Assembly: GCF_900108175.1 (NCBI RefSeq)
Contig: NZ_FNVO01000039.1
Location: forward strand, 1 to 38,220
DNA: 38,220 nt
Direction of reading: 5' to 3'
From: Thermomonospora echinospora
Lineage (GTDB): Bacteria > Actinomycetota > Actinomycetes > Streptosporangiales > Streptosporangiaceae
Each line of letters starts with the position of its first letter. The first letter of the stretch is position 1. Shown piece after piece: positions 24,005 to 31,894 of the stretch. The translations under genes and the position numbers were made by a program. Below the pieces are notes generated by a model that worked only from the letters and a program-made list of their open reading frames with translations, had not been told where the DNA came from and made no database searches.

Positions 24005-24090
24005 GCCGCCCCGGTCCTCTCGGTGGCGAGCGGCGTTCGACGCCTCATGGTCTGCTCCCTTCATCGGCCCGGCGGGTCCGCCGAGTGGCA

Positions 24091-24128
24091 TGGAACAAGA
24101 TTCTGAAATCCGGTTTCAGTGATGTCAA
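24091..24128 (-). promoter_or_regulatory. Promoter and overlapping operators of the liv operon
   Basis: On the minus strand TTGACA (24128-24123) is followed after 17 nt by CAGAAT (24105-24100). The dyad CTGAAATCCGGTTTCAG (24103-24119) fills the spacer and overlaps the -10. A second, overlapping half-similar dyad TGGAACAAGATTC starts at 24091, 13 bp from the first. The layout matches the promoters at 24327 and 29254. Confidence 0.72.
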
Positions 24129-24326
24129 GCACATCTTTTGTCACGGAGGACCAGGAGACACCAGGTGGACGACCACCGGCGGGCACCGACGAAAGCCCGG
24201 CAAGGATCGCACCCAACCCTCCCGATCGCCTGCTTGGGCGTCCTCTGCCTTCCACCGACAGGGATGGAGCGGGCCCGGGGAGCACCTGGACCCTCCCGAT
24301 GGCGACCTGTGGGCAGACCCACCTGG

Positions 24327-24356
24327 TTGACACTTGCTGAAATGATGTTTCAGAAT
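24327..24356 (+). promoter_or_regulatory. Promoter and operator of the SDR gene
   Basis: TTGACA (24327-24332), an 18-nt spacer, and CAGAAT (24351-24356). The dyad CTGAAATGATGTTTCAG (24337-24353) lies between and overlaps the -10, so a bound repressor would block polymerase. The start codon is 31 nt beyond the -10. Confidence 0.72.
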
Positions 24357-24386
24357 CGGCCGAAGTCGAGTGATCGGAGCCCTGTC

Positions 24387-25160
24387 ATGGCCACCACGCC
24401 CGCCCCGGATCCGCTGCCCCTGCGGGGCCGACGAGCCCTGGTCACCGGCGCCTCCCGCGGGCTGGGCGCCGCCACGGCCCGGGGCCTGGCCGCGGCCGGT
24501 GCCGACGTGGCGCTGCTGTGCCGCCGCCGGGCCGAGGAGGCGGCCGGGACCGCGCGGGCGATCAGGGAGCTGGGCCGTGACTGCGAGGTCCTGCTGGCCG
24601 ACGTCGCCGACTGGGAGGCCTGCCGGGCGGCGGTCGAGTCGGCGGCGAGCCGGCTGGGCGGGCTGGACATCGTGGTCGCCAACGCCGGGGTCGCCAACCC
24701 GCACGTCTCCCTGGCCGACACCCCGGTCGACCGCTGGCGGAAGATCATGGGCGTCAACCTCGACGGCCCCTTCCACACCGTCAAGGCCGCGGCGCCCTGG
24801 CTGACCGGATCACCGCACGGCTCGGTGGTGTTCGTCTCCTCCGTCGGGGGGCTGCGCGCCGCGCCGATGCAGGCCGCCTACGGCGCGGCCAAAGCGGCGC
24901 TGGGCCACCTGGCCCGTAGCTGGGCGGCCGAGCTCGCACCCCTGGGCGTCCGCGTCAACACGGTGGTTCCCGGGCTCTTCCGCACCGACATGACGCAGTT
25001 GCTCAGACAGGCCCGCCCCGACGGCGGGGACGGCCTGGTCCCCCTGGGCAGGGTGGGTGCGCCCGCCGAGCTGGCCGACGCCGTGGTCTACCTGTGCAGC
25101 GACGCCGCCTCCTACATCACCGGGGCAGAGCTTCCCGTCGACGGCGGCATGTCCGCCTGA
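24387..25160 (+). CDS. Short-chain dehydrogenase/reductase
   Basis: A 257-aa classical SDR. It has the NAD(P) motif VTGASRGLGAATA (about residues 19-31), NAG (ANAGVANPH), catalytic Ser in VVFVSSVGG, YGAAK with the catalytic Tyr and Lys, then PGLFRTDM and the C-terminal YITGAELPVDGGMSA. It probably oxidises a 3-hydroxyacyl-CoA or other alcohol in the pathway encoded around it, though fold alone does not fix the substrate. ATG 24387 has GGAG upstream. It is divergent from livG across about 380 bp, which contain both promoters and nothing else recognisable. Confidence 0.83.
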   Translation: MATTPAPDPLPLRGRRALVTGASRGLGAATARGLAAAGADVALLCRRRAEEAAGTARAIRELGRDCEVLLADVADWEACRAAVESAASRLGGLDIVVANAGVANPHVSLADTPVDRWRKIMGVNLDGPFHTVKAAAPWLTGSPHGSVVFVSSVGGLRAAPMQAAYGAAKAALGHLARSWAAELAPLGVRVNTVVPGLFRTDMTQLLRQARPDGGDGLVPLGRVGAPAELADAVVYLCSDAASYITGAELPVDGGMSA

Positions 25161-25327
25161 GAGAACCGGCCCCACCCGCCGGCGAAGCGCCGCGGCGACC
25201 GGTACTCCCGCGAAGGGCGTTCATGCCTCCGCACCACGACGTATTCGAAACCTCATTCTCGATGCACTGGACCCTGTCCCGCCGTCCTGTCCCGCCGGGG
25301 AATGAGGCCGGAAGAGGAGGCGCGGGG

Positions 25328-25360
25328 ACAACAAGATCTGAAACTCGGTTGCCGTAAGCT
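25328..25360 (+). promoter_or_regulatory. Putative promoter/operator of the TetR gene
   Basis: AACAAGATCTGAAACTCGG (25330-25348) resembles the overlapping-dyad operator of the liv promoter. TAAGCT at 25355-25360 is a plausible -10 only 6 nt before the GTG start, suggesting a leaderless message. No good -35 is seen. Confidence 0.45.
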
Positions 25361-25366
25361 GGGCGG

Positions 25367-25990
25367 GTGAGCCACGACTTCTTCCGCACCACGGTCAGCA
25401 CCATGACCGCCAGTCAGCTCGCCCGCCGCCGCAGGCTCACCGACACGGTGATCGAGATCGTGTCGGAGACCGGACCGGAGAACCTGCAGATGCGGGAGGT
25501 CTCCGAGCGTTCCGGCGTGGCGCTGGGCACCGCCTACCGGTACTTCGCCTCCAAGGACCACCTCCTGGCCGCCGCGTGGGCCGACTGGCACCGCAGGCTG
25601 ACCGACAAGGTGATGAACGAGATCGACGGGCGGGGCGGATCCCGCCGCGGTGGCGGCGGTGAGAGCACCTACGAGCGGGTCCTGGCCTTCGTGCAGCGCG
25701 AGATGCGTGCCTTTCAGTACAACCCGAACTTCGCACGCCTGGCCGTGCACCTGGAGGCGTGCAACGACCCGTACGTCAGCGAGACGCTGGCGGAACTGGG
25801 CGAGGAGAACGAGCGCGTGATGTGCGCGCTGATGGAGGACGTCCCCGAGGAGATCGCCCGCCCGGCACGGGTGGCGATCAACTCCACCCTGGGTATGGGA
25901 CTGACCTCCTGGACCACGGGGCGCAGCACGGTGACCGAGGTGATGCGCAACCTTGAGGAGGTCACCCGCCTCATCCTGGACGGCCGATAG
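25367..25990 (+). CDS. TetR/AcrR-family regulator, candidate master regulator of the second cluster
   Basis: A 207-aa TetR-family protein. The helix-turn-helix is at about residues 20-60 (RRLTDTVIEIVSETGPENLQMREVSERSGVALGTAYRYFASKDHLLAAAW), with a ligand-binding domain after it; the length and C-terminal style recall regulators of steroid and lipid degradation of the KstR group. GTG 25367 gives a 13-residue leader; ATG 25403 (MTASQLARRRR) is an alternative. It sits between the SDR and the acyl-CoA dehydrogenase, and its own upstream region carries a version of the TGAAA-N5-TTTCA operator found at four other promoters here. An acyl-CoA ligand is plausible but inferred. Confidence 0.83.
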   Translation: MSHDFFRTTVSTMTASQLARRRRLTDTVIEIVSETGPENLQMREVSERSGVALGTAYRYFASKDHLLAAAWADWHRRLTDKVMNEIDGRGGSRRGGGGESTYERVLAFVQREMRAFQYNPNFARLAVHLEACNDPYVSETLAELGEENERVMCALMEDVPEEIARPARVAINSTLGMGLTSWTTGRSTVTEVMRNLEEVTRLILDGR

Positions 25991-26003
25991 CGACAGGAAC
26001 GCC

Positions 26004-26036
26004 TCCCGTCCTCCCGGCCTGGCCGGGAGGACGGGA
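26004..26036. terminator. Bidirectional terminator between TetR and acyl-CoA dehydrogenase genes
   Basis: A 16-bp perfect inverted repeat (26004-26019 with 26021-26036, arms beginning TCCCGTCCTCC) lies between two convergent gene ends. There is no T-tract, which is common for actinobacterial terminators. Confidence 0.65.
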
Positions 26037-26111
26037 CGCTGGAACTTCCCGGTCACGACGCGCACCGGCCCGGGGACGCCGGACGGCGTACCCGAGGCCG
26101 GGAAGCGCGCC

Positions 26112-28283
26112 TCAGCCGCGCGGCAGGCCGAGGATCCGCTCGGAGATCACGTTGAGCTGGATCTCCACCGTGCCGCCCCCGATGAGCTGCGGCGGGACCG
26201 ACAGATAGGCGTGGACGACCTCGTCGACCTCGCCGTCACGGGCGGCCGGGGAGCCCGCCCAGTTCAGTGCCGCGTCCGCGATCGCCGCCGTCTGCAACCC
26301 GGCGGCGACCTTGATGACGCTGGCCTCCGCCCCGGGCCGCAGGCCCGAGACGCTGCGCAGGGTGGTCCGCAGTCCCATGGCGGCGATCGCCTGGATCCCG
26401 GCGGTCAGCCGCCCGAACTCGCGCAGCACGCTCTCGCCGGACGGGGCGCCCCCCGCGCGGGCCAGCGCGGGGAGATCGAGCTGGGTCAGGCTCATCCGTC
26501 CTATGCTGACGCGCTCGTTGCCCAGGGTGGTGCGGGCGAGCGTCCAGCCCTGGCCCGGCTCCCCCACCAGCCGGGCATCGGGGACGAAGACGTCGTTGAG
26601 GAACACCTCGTTGAACAGGTACCCGCCGTTGGCCTCCCGCAGCGGGCGGACCTCCACGCCCGCGGAGCGCATGTCGACCAGGAAGTACGACAGGCCCTTG
26701 TGCTTGGGCGCCTGCGGGTCGGTGCGGGCCAGGCAGATCCCCCAGTCGGCCTCGTGCGCGCTGGACGTCCAGACCTTCTGCCCGGTGATCCGCCAGCCCC
26801 CGTCGACCTTGACGGCACGGGTGGTCAGCGAGGCCAGGTCCGAGCCGGCGCCGGGCTCGCTGAACAGCTGGCACCAGACGACCGCACCGCGCAGGGTGGC
26901 CGGGACGAACGTCTCGATCTGCTCGGCGGTGCCGTGCGCCAGGACGGTGGGCAGCGCCCATTCGCCGATCACGGTGCTCGGCTGGTCGAGGCCCGCGCGC
27001 TCGTACTCCTGAGCGATCACGATCTGCTCCATCGGGGTGGCGGCACGGCCGTAGGGGGCCGGGTAGTGCGGCGCGACCAGGCCGTTGTCGGCGAGGTGGA
27101 CACGGCGATCGGGCTCGGGCAGGGCGGCGGCCTTGTCGAGGAGCTGCGCGATCTCGGCGCGGAACGCCGCGTTCTCCTCCGGCAGCTCGATGGTGAAGTC
27201 GCGCTCCCCGGCCAGGGCGGCGGCGCCCAGCCTCCGCTCCCAGTCGGCCGGCGGGCCGAGCAGGGCGCCGAGGGAGATTCCCCGGCGCCAGGCCAGGTGG
27301 GCGTCGTGCTCCCAGGTGTAGCCGATGCCGCCGAGCAGGGTGATGGTCTCCAGGCCCAGCCGCCGCGCGGCGGGCACGCACACCAGCGCCGCCGCCGCGG
27401 CGGCGAGTTCGAGTTGCTCGTCCGGCCCGCCCACGGCGCGCGCCGCGTCCCACGCCGCCGCCGTCATCGTCTCCAGCTCGATGAACATGCGGGCGCACTT
27501 GTGCTTGACGGCCTGGAAGGACCCGACGGGACGCCCGAACTGCTCACGCGTCTTGACGTACTCGATCCCCGTCTCCAGGCACCAGCGGATCAGCCCCACC
27601 GCCTCGGCGGCGAACAGTGCCGCTGCGAGGTCACGAGCCCGGGTGCCGTCCACCGAGACGAGCGAGCTGTGCGGGACCTCGTACTCCTTGAGGGTGAGGC
27701 GGCCGAGGCCGCGGGTGGGGTCGACGCCGGCGACCTGGCCGAGGTCACCGGGAGCGAGCCGGCCGCCTTCCACCAGGAACCAGATCGCCCCGTCCTCGGC
27801 CTGCGCGCCCACCAGGATCAGGTCGGCGTGGGCGGGGGACAGCAGGTGGTCGGTGGTCCCGGTGACGGCGTAGCCGTCGGCGGTCTTGCGGGCGGTCAGG
27901 CCGCCGGGGTCCAGGGCGCAGGTGGCGCGCGCCCCCTCGGCGAACCGCTCCAGGACGTGCCCGGGCGCCGGGCCGTCGGTCGCCCAGGTCAGGATCGCGC
28001 TGGTGAGGACGGTGGATAGGAACGGTCCGGGGAACAGTCCCCGGGCCATCTCCTCTACGACGACGGCAAGGTCCAGACCGGTGCCGCCACCACCGCCGTG
28101 CTTCTCCGGAAGGTGCACCGCCAGCAGGCCCTGGGCGGCCAGGGCGTCCCAGCCGTCAGGCGTTCCCCCCGCGGCGAGCCCGTCGAGCGCGGCACGGGTC
28201 GCCTCGCGGGGGGCGTGGCGGGCGACGAAGCCGGCGACCGCCTCGGCCAGTTCGGTCTGTTCCTCGGTGAGTCCGATGGGCAT
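26112..28283 (-). CDS. Double-length acyl-CoA dehydrogenase (fused FadE, FadE34-like layout)
   Basis: A 723-aa protein made of two acyl-CoA dehydrogenase modules. Module 1 (about 1-360) has LTEEQTELAEAVAGFV, REQFGRPVGSFQAVKHKCARMF and GGIGYTWEHDAHLAWRR. Module 2 (about 380-723) has CQLFSEPGAGSDLASL, ITGQKVWTSSAHEADWGICLART and GGGTVEIQLNVISERILGLPRG. Single-chain fusions of this length are known in mycobacterial steroid side-chain oxidation (FadE34 type), where the alternative is a two-gene alpha2beta2 enzyme. In module 2 the Glu usual in YEGT is Gly (GGGT), so the catalytic base must lie elsewhere. ATG 28283 has TAGGAG upstream. It follows the amidohydrolase gene by 8 nt in one operon. The CoA thioester substrate is unknown. 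Confidence 0.85.
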   Translation of the reverse strand: MPIGLTEEQTELAEAVAGFVARHAPREATRAALDGLAAGGTPDGWDALAAQGLLAVHLPEKHGGGGGTGLDLAVVVEEMARGLFPGPFLSTVLTSAILTWATDGPAPGHVLERFAEGARATCALDPGGLTARKTADGYAVTGTTDHLLSPAHADLILVGAQAEDGAIWFLVEGGRLAPGDLGQVAGVDPTRGLGRLTLKEYEVPHSSLVSVDGTRARDLAAALFAAEAVGLIRWCLETGIEYVKTREQFGRPVGSFQAVKHKCARMFIELETMTAAAWDAARAVGGPDEQLELAAAAAALVCVPAARRLGLETITLLGGIGYTWEHDAHLAWRRGISLGALLGPPADWERRLGAAALAGERDFTIELPEENAAFRAEIAQLLDKAAALPEPDRRVHLADNGLVAPHYPAPYGRAATPMEQIVIAQEYERAGLDQPSTVIGEWALPTVLAHGTAEQIETFVPATLRGAVVWCQLFSEPGAGSDLASLTTRAVKVDGGWRITGQKVWTSSAHEADWGICLARTDPQAPKHKGLSYFLVDMRSAGVEVRPLREANGGYLFNEVFLNDVFVPDARLVGEPGQGWTLARTTLGNERVSIGRMSLTQLDLPALARAGGAPSGESVLREFGRLTAGIQAIAAMGLRTTLRSVSGLRPGAEASVIKVAAGLQTAAIADAALNWAGSPAARDGEVDEVVHAYLSVPPQLIGGGTVEIQLNVISERILGLPRG

Positions 28284-28291
28284 GGACGCTC

Positions 28292-29155
28292 CTACTGGTC
28301 GAGCTTGAGCAGGCGGCGGGCGTTCTCGTACAGGAACTTGGGCCAGACCTCGTCGCGGAACGGCACGCGGGGCATGTCGGTGAAGATGCGTTCCAGGGAC
28401 AGCCCCATCGGGAAGTAACCGCCGTAGAGGACCTTGTCGGCGCCGCGGGTGTTGGCGTAGTCGATGATCGCCTTCGGGTAGTACTTGGGCGCGAAGGCGC
28501 TGGTGGAGTAGTGCAGGCCCGGCCACTTGAGCATCAGCTTGACGGCCAGGTCGGTCCACGGCTCACAGCCGTGCCGGGTGACCAGCGTCAGCTCGGGGAA
28601 GTCGAACATGACCTCGTCGATGAGCTCGACGCGCTGGGGGTCCATGCGCAGCCGGGGCCCGGGGACCCCGGCGCACACGAAGATCGGGATGTCCAGCTCC
28701 ACGCACTTGGCGTAGAACGGGTACATCTTCTTGTCGTTGATGGCCACCTGCGGGAACGTCCCGGCGGGGAACGCCCCGACCGCGCGGATCCCGAACTCCT
28801 CGTACTCGCGGACCATCGTGCGGATGCCGTCCATGCCGGTGTTGGGATCGATGTTCCCGGAGGCGACGAACCGGTCGGGGTGCTTCTTGAGCGCCAGCCG
28901 GGAGACCTCGTCCTCGACGCCGATGAGCCCCCACCGGATGTTGTAGCGGTCCATCTCGCGCAGGGTGACGCTGATGGGATCGTCGGTCGGCAGATCCTTG
29001 GGGACCTGCTTGAACATGTACTCGGCGGGGAACTCCATCTCCTCCTTGGAGGAGACGTCCTTGGTCTGCTTGCGGATGAAGTCGTACTGGGCGGAACCCT
29101 CCTGCGGGAAGGCGATCATCGTGTCGATGACCGGGGCGCCCTCGGGGAACGTCAT
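28292..29155 (-). CDS. Amidohydrolase-2 family protein lacking the usual metal motifs
   Basis: A 287-aa TIM-barrel protein of the amidohydrolase-related (ACMSD-like) group: REMDRYNIRWGLIGV, HPDRFVASGNIDPNTGMDGIRTM, GIRAVGAFP, LTLVTRHGCEPWTDLAVKLM and VLYGGYFPMGLSLERI. The N-terminal strand reads VIDTMIAFP where metal-dependent members have D-x-H-x-H, and the C-terminal GSD(Y/W)P Asp is replaced in GGYFP. It may therefore use another mechanism, bind without catalysis, or cooperate with the second amidohydrolase at 29756. ATG 29155 has GAGAGG upstream. It is the first gene of the operon with the acyl-CoA dehydrogenase. Confidence 0.72.
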   Translation of the reverse strand: MTFPEGAPVIDTMIAFPQEGSAQYDFIRKQTKDVSSKEEMEFPAEYMFKQVPKDLPTDDPISVTLREMDRYNIRWGLIGVEDEVSRLALKKHPDRFVASGNIDPNTGMDGIRTMVREYEEFGIRAVGAFPAGTFPQVAINDKKMYPFYAKCVELDIPIFVCAGVPGPRLRMDPQRVELIDEVMFDFPELTLVTRHGCEPWTDLAVKLMLKWPGLHYSTSAFAPKYYPKAIIDYANTRGADKVLYGGYFPMGLSLERIFTDMPRVPFRDEVWPKFLYENARRLLKLDQ

Positions 29156-29253
29156 CTCGGGTCCTCTCAACCGACGGACGGACCAGGACGCTGTGGCGGC
29201 TTCACTCCACCGGACAGCGCACGGGGGTCACTGGGGACAGGGAGAGCTCAATC

Positions 29254-29291
29254 TGAAACAGGATTCTGAAACTATGTTCTATGCATGTCAA
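29254..29291 (-). promoter_or_regulatory. Promoter and overlapping operators of the amidohydrolase/ACAD operon
   Basis: Minus strand TTGACA (29291-29286), 17 nt, CAGAAT (29268-29263). Two dyads overlap it: TGAAACAGGATTC from 29254 and TGAAACTATGTTCTA from 29267, again offset by 13 bp as at the liv promoter. Confidence 0.72.
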
Positions 29292-29653
29292 GGCCGAAGT
29301 CCCCGGCGGCCCGCCTGCGCCGCGGTCGACGCACGCGACCCGCACGGCGGCAGCACACCGACACGGAACACGTTCTCCGCCACAGAGGCACTGCATGAAA
29401 CATGATTTCTGCCCCCAGACCCGCCAGCAGCCCTGACAGAGTGACCGACTCCGAGTGACCCACGTCACCCCTAGGCACCGTGCGCCCGATGGGGCCGGCC
29501 TGCCGGGTCCTGGTCGGCACCTCACCAAGAGCGCCTTTTACCAGGCATCTCTGGGCCCACCCAGCAGCATGGGAACCATGGAGCCGGCCATGACCGCCGA
29601 CGCAGGGAAGGCTCGCCCACCGCCCACTCGGCGTACAGAGACCCTCCCGGACC
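29292..29653. other. Intergenic region with additional operator-like sites
   Basis: No gene is supported. Two more dyads of the same style occur: CGGAACACGTTCTCCG (29364-29379), which also fits the AAC-N2-GTT core of KstR-type sites, and TGAAACATGATTTCT (29396-29410). The rest has no recognisable signal. Confidence 0.4.
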
Positions 29654-29680
29654 TTGCCACACGAGAAACCATGTTCTAAT
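29654..29680 (+). promoter_or_regulatory. Promoter and operator of the second amidohydrolase gene
   Basis: TTGCCA (29654-29659) and TCTAAT (29675-29680) are weak -35/-10 candidates with short spacing; TAATTT at 29677 would give 17 nt. The dyad AGAAACCATGTTCTA (29664-29678) lies within the promoter. Confidence 0.55.
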
Positions 29681-29755
29681 TTGTGGCTAGCTTCCAGTGA
29701 CCGCTGCCCGCTGCGAGGCGGCCGGTCCCCCCGTTCCCGATGGAGGGCAGCCCCC

Positions 29756-30946
29756 ATGGCGCACGAACTCCCGTTCCGTTTCTTCGACTGCGACAACCAC
29801 TACTACGAGGCCCTGGACGCCTTCACCCGGTACATCGAGCCGGAGTTCCGCAAGCGCACCATGCAGTGGGTACAGATCGACGGCAAGACCCGGCTGCTGG
29901 TCGCGGAGAAGGTCAACAAGTTCATCCCGAAGCCGACGTTCGACCCGGTCGCCGCCCCCGGCGTCATGGACGAGTACTTCCGCGGCCGCAACCCCAAGTC
30001 GGCCGACCCCAGCAAGCTGATGGGCGAGCTGGAGCCGATCCGCCCCGAGTACCGCGACCGCGACGCGCGGCTGGCGGTCATGGACGAACAGGGCATGGAG
30101 GCGTGCATCATGCTGCCCACGCTGGGGGTGGGCATGGAGGTCGCGCTCTGCCACGACATCCCCGCCCTGGCCGCGGCGTTCCGCGCGTTCAACCGCTGGG
30201 TGGAGGAGGACTGGGGTTTCGCCTACCTGAACCGGATCTTCGCCGCTCCCTACATCACCCTCGCCGACCCGGACAACGCCGTGCGCGAGCTGGAGTGGGC
30301 GCTGGAGCGCGACGCCCGCTTCCTCGTCATGATCCCCGGCCCCGTGCTCACCGAGGTGGGCCCCAAGGCTCCGGCGGACCCCATGTTCGACGCCTTCTGG
30401 CAGCTGGTCAACGACTCCGGGATCACGGTGCTCTACCACGGCGGCGAGACCCACTACACCAAGTTCCTGGCCGAGTGGGGTGAGCGGAACTTCACCGAGG
30501 CGTTCCGCGCCAACGCCTTCCGCGGCCTCGTCTCGGCCGACCCGATGCAGGACACCATCGCCAGCCACCTGGCGCTCGGCCTGTTCAAGCGGTTCCCCAA
30601 CCTGCGGATGGCCTCGATCGAGATCGGCTCGGCGTGGGTGTTCCACCTGTTCGAGAAGCTGTCGAAGTCCTACGGACAGGTGCCGCACCTGTTCCCCGAG
30701 GACCCGCGCGAGACGTTCAAGCGGCACGTGTGGGTCTCCCCCTTCTACGAGGACGAGCTGCGCAGCCTGCTGGAGCTCCTGGGCGCCGAGCGCATCCTCA
30801 TGGGCTCGGACTACCCGCACGTGGAGGGTCTGGCCGACCCCGCGTCCTACATCAAGGACCTGGAGAACTTCGACTACACGCCAGAGCAGTGCGAGACCGT
30901 CATGCGCACCAACGGCTGGGAGCTGTCCACCCGCCGCCCGGTCTGA
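29756..30946 (+). CDS. Amidohydrolase-2 family metal-dependent hydrolase/decarboxylase
   Basis: A 396-aa TIM-barrel protein: FRFFDCDNHYYEALDAFTRYIEPEFR at the N-terminus (DxDxH in place of DxHxH), RLAVMDEQGMEACIMLPTLG, VLYHGGETHY (metal-binding His), RMASIEIGSAWVFHLFEKL and ILMGSDYPHVEG with the conserved Asp. These fit the ACMSD/resorcylate-decarboxylase branch, which cleaves or decarboxylates carboxylated ring or enol compounds; the exact reaction is not known. ATG 29756 has GGAGGG upstream. It is divergent from the first amidohydrolase across about 600 bp and shares its operator type. Confidence 0.77.
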   Translation: MAHELPFRFFDCDNHYYEALDAFTRYIEPEFRKRTMQWVQIDGKTRLLVAEKVNKFIPKPTFDPVAAPGVMDEYFRGRNPKSADPSKLMGELEPIRPEYRDRDARLAVMDEQGMEACIMLPTLGVGMEVALCHDIPALAAAFRAFNRWVEEDWGFAYLNRIFAAPYITLADPDNAVRELEWALERDARFLVMIPGPVLTEVGPKAPADPMFDAFWQLVNDSGITVLYHGGETHYTKFLAEWGERNFTEAFRANAFRGLVSADPMQDTIASHLALGLFKRFPNLRMASIEIGSAWVFHLFEKLSKSYGQVPHLFPEDPRETFKRHVWVSPFYEDELRSLLELLGAERILMGSDYPHVEGLADPASYIKDLENFDYTPEQCETVMRTNGWELSTRRPV

Positions 30947-30956
30947 CGCCCCCACC

Positions 30957-30984
30957 GGGGTGGAGACCGCGACGTCTCCACCCC
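30957..30984 (+). terminator. Stem-loop after the second amidohydrolase gene
   Basis: An 11-bp perfect stem GGGGTGGAGAC / GTCTCCACCCC with a 6-nt loop lies 10 nt after the stop. No T-tract follows; partial termination before the small gene is likely. Confidence 0.55.
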
Positions 30985-31044
30985 GCCCCGCCTCCCGCCC
31001 CGGCCTCGCGCCGAGGCCGAGAACCCGAACGAAGGAGCTCCGCC

Positions 31045-31338
31045 GTGCAGCTCGGCAAGCTGAGCCTGATCAACCTCCTCATGGAGGAAGGGGAGGAGGA
31101 CAGCGCCGTTCTCCTCGCCGGATCCGATCTGCCCGACACTCTCGACACCGACCGGGACCTGCCGGCCCTGCGAGCGCTGGGGATCGACGAGGACGACCTG
31201 CGCACCCTGCTGCCGGCGGTGACCGGCGGGCCCGACCGGGGGCCCGGGCTCAGCGCCGACGCCGCGGCCGCTCTGGACCGCACCATCTCCGAACGATGGG
31301 CGGCCCTGGTCGCCGGCTGGACCGGCGCCCGCACATGA
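31045..31338 (+). CDS. Small acidic protein of unknown function
   Basis: A 97-aa protein from GTG 31045, preceded by GAAGGAG with 7-8 nt spacing. It begins MQLGKLSLINLLMEEGEEDS and is rich in Asp, Glu and Leu, with a predicted helical C-terminus (ALDRTISERWAALVAGW). No family is recognised. Its stop overlaps the DoxX start (ATGA), so the two are co-translated and may work together, for example as a soluble partner of the membrane protein. Confidence 0.6.
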   Translation: MQLGKLSLINLLMEEGEEDSAVLLAGSDLPDTLDTDRDLPALRALGIDEDDLRTLLPAVTGGPDRGPGLSADAAAALDRTISERWAALVAGWTGART

Positions 31339-31865
31339 TCGAGACGGACCTGACGGCGCTGCTGCTGCGCGCCACGGTCGGCGCCACCATGATCGCGCAC
31401 GGCTGGAACCACGCCTTCGGCGGCGGCCGGCTGGCCGGAACCGCGCGGTGGTTCGAGTCCATCGGCATCAAGCCCGGCAGGGTGCACGCCGCCCTCGCCA
31501 CGGCCACCGAACTGGGCGCGGGCGTCCTGCTGCTGGTCGGGCTCGGCAACGCCGCCGCCGCCGGCGCCGTGCTGGGCACCATGCTGGTCGCCCTGGTCGC
31601 CAACCACCTGCGCAACGGTTTCTTCATCTTCAACAAGGGCGAGGGGTACGAGTACGTCCTGATGATCTCGGTCGTCGCCCTCGCCCTCGCGGCACTGGGA
31701 CCGGGCAGGGTCTCCCTCGACCACCTCCTGGGGCTCCAGGAGATCGCCGGACACGCCCTCACCGGCTGGACCGGCCTGCTAACGGCCGCCGCGATCGGCG
31801 CGGGAGGAGCGACGGCCCTGCTCGCCCTCTGCTGGCGGCCGACGGACACCGGTCCCGCGTCCTGA
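31335..31865 (+). CDS. DoxX-family membrane protein
   Basis: A 176-aa protein with four main hydrophobic segments. DoxX-type features are the N-terminal LLLRATVGATMIAHGWNHAFGGGRLAGTARWFESIGIKPG, then TELGAGVLLLVGLGNAAAAGAVLGTMLVALVANHLRNGFFIFNKGEGYEYVLMISVVALALAALGPGRVSLDHLLG. DoxX proteins are small membrane proteins tied to quinone or thiol redox chemistry, but most are uncharacterised. It starts inside the end of the upstream small gene and is followed 29 nt later by the VOC gene, so the three are one operon. Confidence 0.8.
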   Translation: MIETDLTALLLRATVGATMIAHGWNHAFGGGRLAGTARWFESIGIKPGRVHAALATATELGAGVLLLVGLGNAAAAGAVLGTMLVALVANHLRNGFFIFNKGEGYEYVLMISVVALALAALGPGRVSLDHLLGLQEIAGHALTGWTGLLTAAAIGAGGATALLALCWRPTDTGPAS

Positions 31866-31894
31866 AAACGTCCTGAAAGGAGGGCGGCGCACCC

